Shown in pieces: positions 12,901-18,900 of a stretch of DNA of 20,152 nucleotides. The notes under the pieces are model-generated. The model saw only the letters and a program-made list of their open reading frames with translations. It did no database searches and was not told where the DNA came from. The DNA is from Acanthaster planci (taxonomy: Eukaryota > Echinodermata > Asteroidea > Valvatida > Acanthasteridae). The position numbers were made by a program, and so were the translations under genes. The stretch's first letter is position 1. Each line of letters starts with the position of its first letter. Location: contig NW_019091380.1 in assembly GCF_001949145.1 (NCBI RefSeq), positions 1,734,484 to 1,754,635 of the forward strand, read 5' to 3'.

Positions 12901-15900
12901 ATATTGTAAACTGAATATTAAACATTGGTCAAGAAATTTGTGGTGGCCAAATATGGAAGTTGGAACTCTTTCAGAAACTTTTTCTCAAGGATTGTGGTAG
13001 CTATCTGAATATGGAATTGTTTCACAAATGTTTTCATTGTAACCATTCGGCTGCCAACATTTATGGTCCCTTACCCTCATGACTCCCTTTAAATATTGCA
13101 GTTCAAGGCACAAAAACGGAGCACATTCAAAGATTGTGCGCAACACTTCTTGCACAGTCAGATTAAAATAGCCACAAGCTAATAAAAAATGCAAAAGACA
13201 AGTAGGCCTAGAATCCCCAAGTTCAAATCTGCACACTTTTTTTTTTAGTTTTAATTAAAGATTGCACTGAACAATATTAAACGATTATGTTAACATTTGC
13301 TGACTTGACTACCCCCACAACATGGGCGAATCGGGTTGGCATAGTGGTTCTTTCCTCGCCTTCCACCTCTGCAGTCTGGGTTTGATTTCCGGCTCAGTCC
13401 ACGTCATGCATGTGGATTGGCCTGGGTGTAGGCCCTACTTGATATTCCGTGGGTTTACCATTTAGGCCTACCCAGAATATTCCTCTGCGGTTTTCCTCCC
13501 ACCTCTAAAACTGTAACTGGTTCTTATTTCAGCGTGCCTGAGTCTTCAAAAATATGAAGTTGGAGCATCTCTTGGAAGAAGATATGGGGTCTGTCGTCCG
13601 CCGCGCTCTATCAGATCATGCCGATCCCTCGAACCATGCTCGAACGCAGCGGACTTTGTCGAAGCACGGGAGTTTTGCCACGTCTGCAGGCAGTTGCAAC
13701 CAGACAGTGTAGCTAATTTACTATCTTTTTCTTCTCTATTGTACCTACTTTATTTGAGCACGCAAGGAGGTGTAAGGCCGTGACTACCGGAGAGGTAGTT
13801 CTGTCATCATGTCTGTAGTCAGGGCTGGGTAGCGTCTGGAAAGTAAAACTCCGCAACACATGGGCGCCGCCATTTTTTGAAAGTGTCAAGTATTTGTAGA
13901 GGGCGGTAGACACAGTGAAACCGACGAGATCTTCACACGGACCTTCTTCACCCACCCGCTTGCTTTGGGTCCCTCCCCCGTGCCAATGATACAAGGCTTT
14001 GTTTTTAATACACATCTCATGCAAGAATCTGCCTCAATATCTCACGGAACCAGCCGAAACGTAGGCCTTCAGCCCAATATCGACGGGCACCAACCCAAAG
14101 CAGTAAGAGTTGAAAAGGAAAAATCAATAACTTTTTACCCGGGGGGGGGGCTAACCGTAGCTCTTGTAGGCCTACAATTTCAAACGCATCTCACTTGGGT
14201 TAGCGTAAACAGACAGCTCCAACAAAGAAATCAATACGTTGCTATTTGCTCAATGCAAATACGATCTATCAGGGTATTGCAACCTGTAAACTGAGTGACG
14301 GGATTTTTTAGGAAAGAATATTCCTGATGGAGGCTTTGGTGTATAAGGTATGGAAAATGTTTCAAGTTTTAGGCCTAATTGCAATTTTGCCAGAGTTCCC
14401 AAATTGTCATTACCCGTCCAAAACTTCATCATATTTTGATTTATAAGCCTACAGGAGTTTCCCAGATGTCAGGACTTTCAATTACAAAACAAATAGGAAC
14501 CCCCACCGCCCAATCCCATTGAAAAGCATCCGTGTTCTTTATTTTAGAACGGGAACAATCCTTACTATGAAGCAACCAGCAACTGTTCCCTTTACGGTCT
14601 ATACGAAACTAGACAGATTTCTCAAATTCCAAACACGAACAGATGCAAGCGACTGCTGACCCTGCTGGACTCAACCTGACCCATTTAAAGAAAATGGGAA
14701 ACACTGACAGAAACTCACCCCAAAGTTCTTCCAGAGTAAATCCGACGAGAACTAAACGCGTGGTAAAGACTTTATTTGCGAGCACGCCACCACAGTTGTA
14801 GAGTGGCTTCGAGGGACAGGGGAAGTCTGCACACGCGGTCGAGTTGCCTATCGCTGTCTGCCCGTAAGACTGACTGCAGAAACATAGGAAGCCTTCCTGA
14901 ACGGCAGCGTATCTGTTGGAGTCAGGGCATACAATTTCATCAATGTCCTTCAGAAAGTTCACACAAAGCAACAAACAAAAATATAATCAAAGAGACCGAA
15001 AGGCACTGGGAACTACGCAAAAACTGAGACTTTAAACTTTATATTTTTTTTTGCACACTAAGCTAGTTCTCTAATTTCAATCCATCCAGGTTAAAAAATC
15101 AATTCAAATAAAAAAAAAGTTGGACATAAAGCGATGGAAACATACTCGCGTCGGTCAACGATGTCTCTTTTTTGTGAGAGATGTGTCAATAAAACTGTTC
15201 TATTTGAAAGATATAAAATATTAAGTGTGTCACCAGACAGAAAGAATGTCTTTGAAAATACTGAATGACTTGCCATCTGCCTTTGAGATATTTCCAGATG
15301 ACTTTTAAGCGCCTGAATCATGGGTTAATTATGCGCCATTATTCACCGTGACTTCTATCCCTTTTGAATAACCACCAATTTTCACTACAATTATCATTCG
15401 TTCACTAATGCCACTCACGTGTATGATTTCTTGGCGCACCGAGCGATACATAACTCAGGGGTCATCTCCGCTAGGCCGAACTGGCCCACCGGCACGGTGA
15501 ACTCACGGTCAGCGAAATTCTCCAGGAAACATCCCTTGTAACCTGTTCAGAGAAGGAGAAATGTTGGATCTTGAGAATGAAGAAGTGGTAGCTTGAAAGC
15601 AATCGCACTTTAAATCAAACTGCATCGTGCCCCAGTGATAAAGCAACTCTTGTAAATCGTGATCACTTTACTTGTCCGATTCAAGAAGAAATCGAAGAAT
15701 TGGTTATCGATGGCTGTGCTTGAGGTTCCGGTCATACATCGTTAGTAATCTCTATAAGTATAGAGGGATATGGGGATTTTCACAATCGTGTCTGATAAAT
15801 CAAGTTGGCTTTAGTTGCATCAAATGGGATCGGTTTTTTATTGGTGCAAATTTAATTGAACCTACCACTCTGACCAGAACACGGATTCAAGAATATCAAA

Positions 15901-18900
15901 TCAAATGGACATAATGGATGGAAAAGGGTTCCGATGGCGAAGACTTCAAGAGACTCTATCAACAAAAAAAGGTCCAATGCGCATCCGGCGGATCTCAGAG
16001 GTGTAGCATACCTATCGGAGAAATGACCGCTTGGAGTGAGTAGGCCCTCGCTAAGCTGCTTCCGACGGTGAACTCGTCACCCACTTTGTAATTGTTGTAA
16101 TCGTCGTTGGAGTGGCCAGTGTAGCGCATGTCCATCATTTCCGACGCGGAGGTGCCCCAACGGATCCGCGATCCGCCGCTCGCCCACCGCCATCCGATGA
16201 CGTCCCCAGGCTCAAAGTACAGCCACTCAGCCTCGTTCTCGATCAGGTGCGTGTTGGCCTGATTGTTGGCGTAGCCGGAGGGTATCTCGGTTTCTCCCGT
16301 CAGACGAAACGTGGTCTTGGCGTCGTTGGTTATTTTGTACACGCCCGCCTTGAAGCCACCGTTGGTTGCCGCCCAGAAATTCCAGCCCTTGATCTGTTTT
16401 AGATGTAACGGTAGAACTTTATTTCTTAGTCTTACAACATTGTCTTCGACAGAAAGAACTTCACTCATATTTTGATATAATACATTTTTTAAATAACCTT
16501 TAAAAAAATTGCACAAAACGCCTGTTTTATTTTCAGACCACCTTCACAAGCGCACGTTGATTGAAATTACGGCGCCTAAAACTAAGGTTTAAAGTATCGG
16601 TGTTAAGCTAAGTTGTGCCCATTTAGAAGGCTGCTTCAACAGCATGAATGTCAGAAATCTGTGGGAATTAATAAAGTCGTCCGTCTGTCTGCAGAAACCA
16701 TACTTTGGATCAAATCCCCAGTTAATGCTAGATTGCTGAGAGATGAACATATCTATGAACAACCAATATAAACTTATAGCGCACCCCCCAAAAAAATTCA
16801 TTTAAAATATTGAGGCAAAACCAATTATTTTCCTCCATACTGACCTGACCGTAGCAGGTGAATGGTTGGCTGTGCATGATCATGATGTAATTATCACCGT
16901 CGTTCGATGAACGGCTTTTAGGATCAGGACCGTGGATTTCTTGGTCACAGTCAACACTGAAATCTACAGGAAAAAGTACATAAGTCAAATTGTATCATCC
17001 CTCTATTAGAAACAGACATCAGAAGTAATTAATGTGAGGAAAGCACAGGTGGCCCGCTTAAAAGAAAGTTAACGAGGATCCAGGATCGTGTCAGTAATTT
17101 AATGCATCGTATCCGATTTGCTCTTTCTGTGCAGATGTGAACACTTTTGCATGAACAAAGAAATGTGATTCCCGTTGCTATACACTCGGAAAAGTGTAGA
17201 GGCGTTCTTCGATCTGAGCTGTCCAGACCTATGTTGACTTTCTAAAATTTCAATCATTTCTCCCCCCCCCCTTCAGGTCCAGCGGTGCAGAGGTCACGCA
17301 TGTTCGCCGCGCCCACATAGCGCAAGGAGGGGCCTCACATATTGCCAATCACATTATTTTGACACGCAGGTGGGTGTGGGTGGTTATAAAATTGTACATA
17401 TAATCGAAGTTATAAGAGTTGTTTGAATCGGTGGGCTGCCAAGTTAAAATAAAAAGAAAGTTAAACTTGCTTTCGTCTTCGAAGTAGGCTTTGAAAGAGT
17501 AGGCCCTGCTGGTCGTCGAGCTGACCGAGTAGACCGACCCGACCGCTATGTTGGTGGAATAATCCGAAATTCCCGCATATCGCAGGGTTACGGACTCCAA
17601 GCTCAAGTCATAGTGAAGAGCCGGGTAGGCGTGGCGAAAACCCAGCATATCCCCCGGCTGGAACAAGATCCGCTCGTTGGCCGGCACCTCCACGGACGTG
17701 TAGCCGGCGTTGCTGGCCGAGACGGTGTTCTCACCGACCAGCTTGAAATAGTTGCCCGTGGTCTTCCGCCAGACGCCCGGCTTGAAGGGCTGGTTGAGCG
17801 TGCTGTAGAACACCCAGCCTTTGATGCGGCCGTAGCAGCTGAGCTCGGTGGAGTCGAAGATGTAGAGACGATTATTGGAATCCGAGATAATGCGGTCTTT
17901 GATGGACGCCACGGCCATTTCGGTATAGCCGCAGTATGGCTCCTCTGTTAAATAAAACAGTATAAGTCAGTTGTTAGATTTCATGAGGGGCGGCCTATTT
18001 TGGAGAGTGCGCAACCAGGGTAACGAACGTGAATTTGGCACTGGCAAATGTACAGGAGATGTTAGGAGTTACAGTTTTCAACACATGCCTGATGATCTCC
18101 TTTTGACAGCTGTAAATCCCCGCCAGGGTTAACCTGGACCAGTTCCTGTTGCGAATACAGATTTGTCGAGGACGCTATAGTTACTTAGAAATGAATGTCT
18201 TTCATCAACTCGTATTTTATGTGGCTCCAACGTGTCACCGTCGTACCTTAGAGTTGGACCTGCCCCTTTGTAACTATCTCACTTCTCCTGGTAGGCTAAT
18301 AATATCGGATAAAATGATCGTCTGAAACTTTCCTTCGTTGTCATTCCTGCTAATTGTGACTTTCACAAACCCTTGGATCGACGCCAAGGATGAGATGAGG
18401 CATAATCTTTCGTAAGTTATGTAAAGTCAAAACTGAACAGTCCGAGATAACGCTTGATTAAATTAATCAAGTGATGAATCTGGGGCCTACACGTCACGAA
18501 AATGAAACCACAGGATTGGAATTGCCGCGCAGTATTGTTTCGGTAGAAATCTGTCCGCAAGTAACTGTACACTCCCTAAGAAACAGGTATACAAAAAGTC
18601 ACGCCACGTTTGATTCTTTCTCATGCACTGATGAGCCATACATACCCGCAAAGATGGACTGTATCACCAGCAAAGAAACCTGCATGAATACGCAACAAAA
18701 CAGTACAGTTTATCCTTTCAAAACCATCTTTAAGAGATAGAATTGTTCAGGAAAATGCTCATGTTTATGAAATTCTCAGCAGTCGACTCACACCAACATG
18801 TTTTTAGATTCTTCAAAGAGGCATTGGAAGTTTGACTGTGAAAAAGATGAATGCAGTAAAAGGTGGAACAGACTTTTATTTCAGACAAAATGGAGCCCAA

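Noticed and set aside
13700-14030. 103-codon minus-strand frame in intron 7
   Set aside because: No recognisable motif and no splice sites in a phase that would join exons 7 and 8.
16112-16402. Plus-strand open frame opposite exon 5, and a similar one at 17613-17951 opposite exon 3
   Set aside because: Antisense shadows; the minus frames share module motifs.
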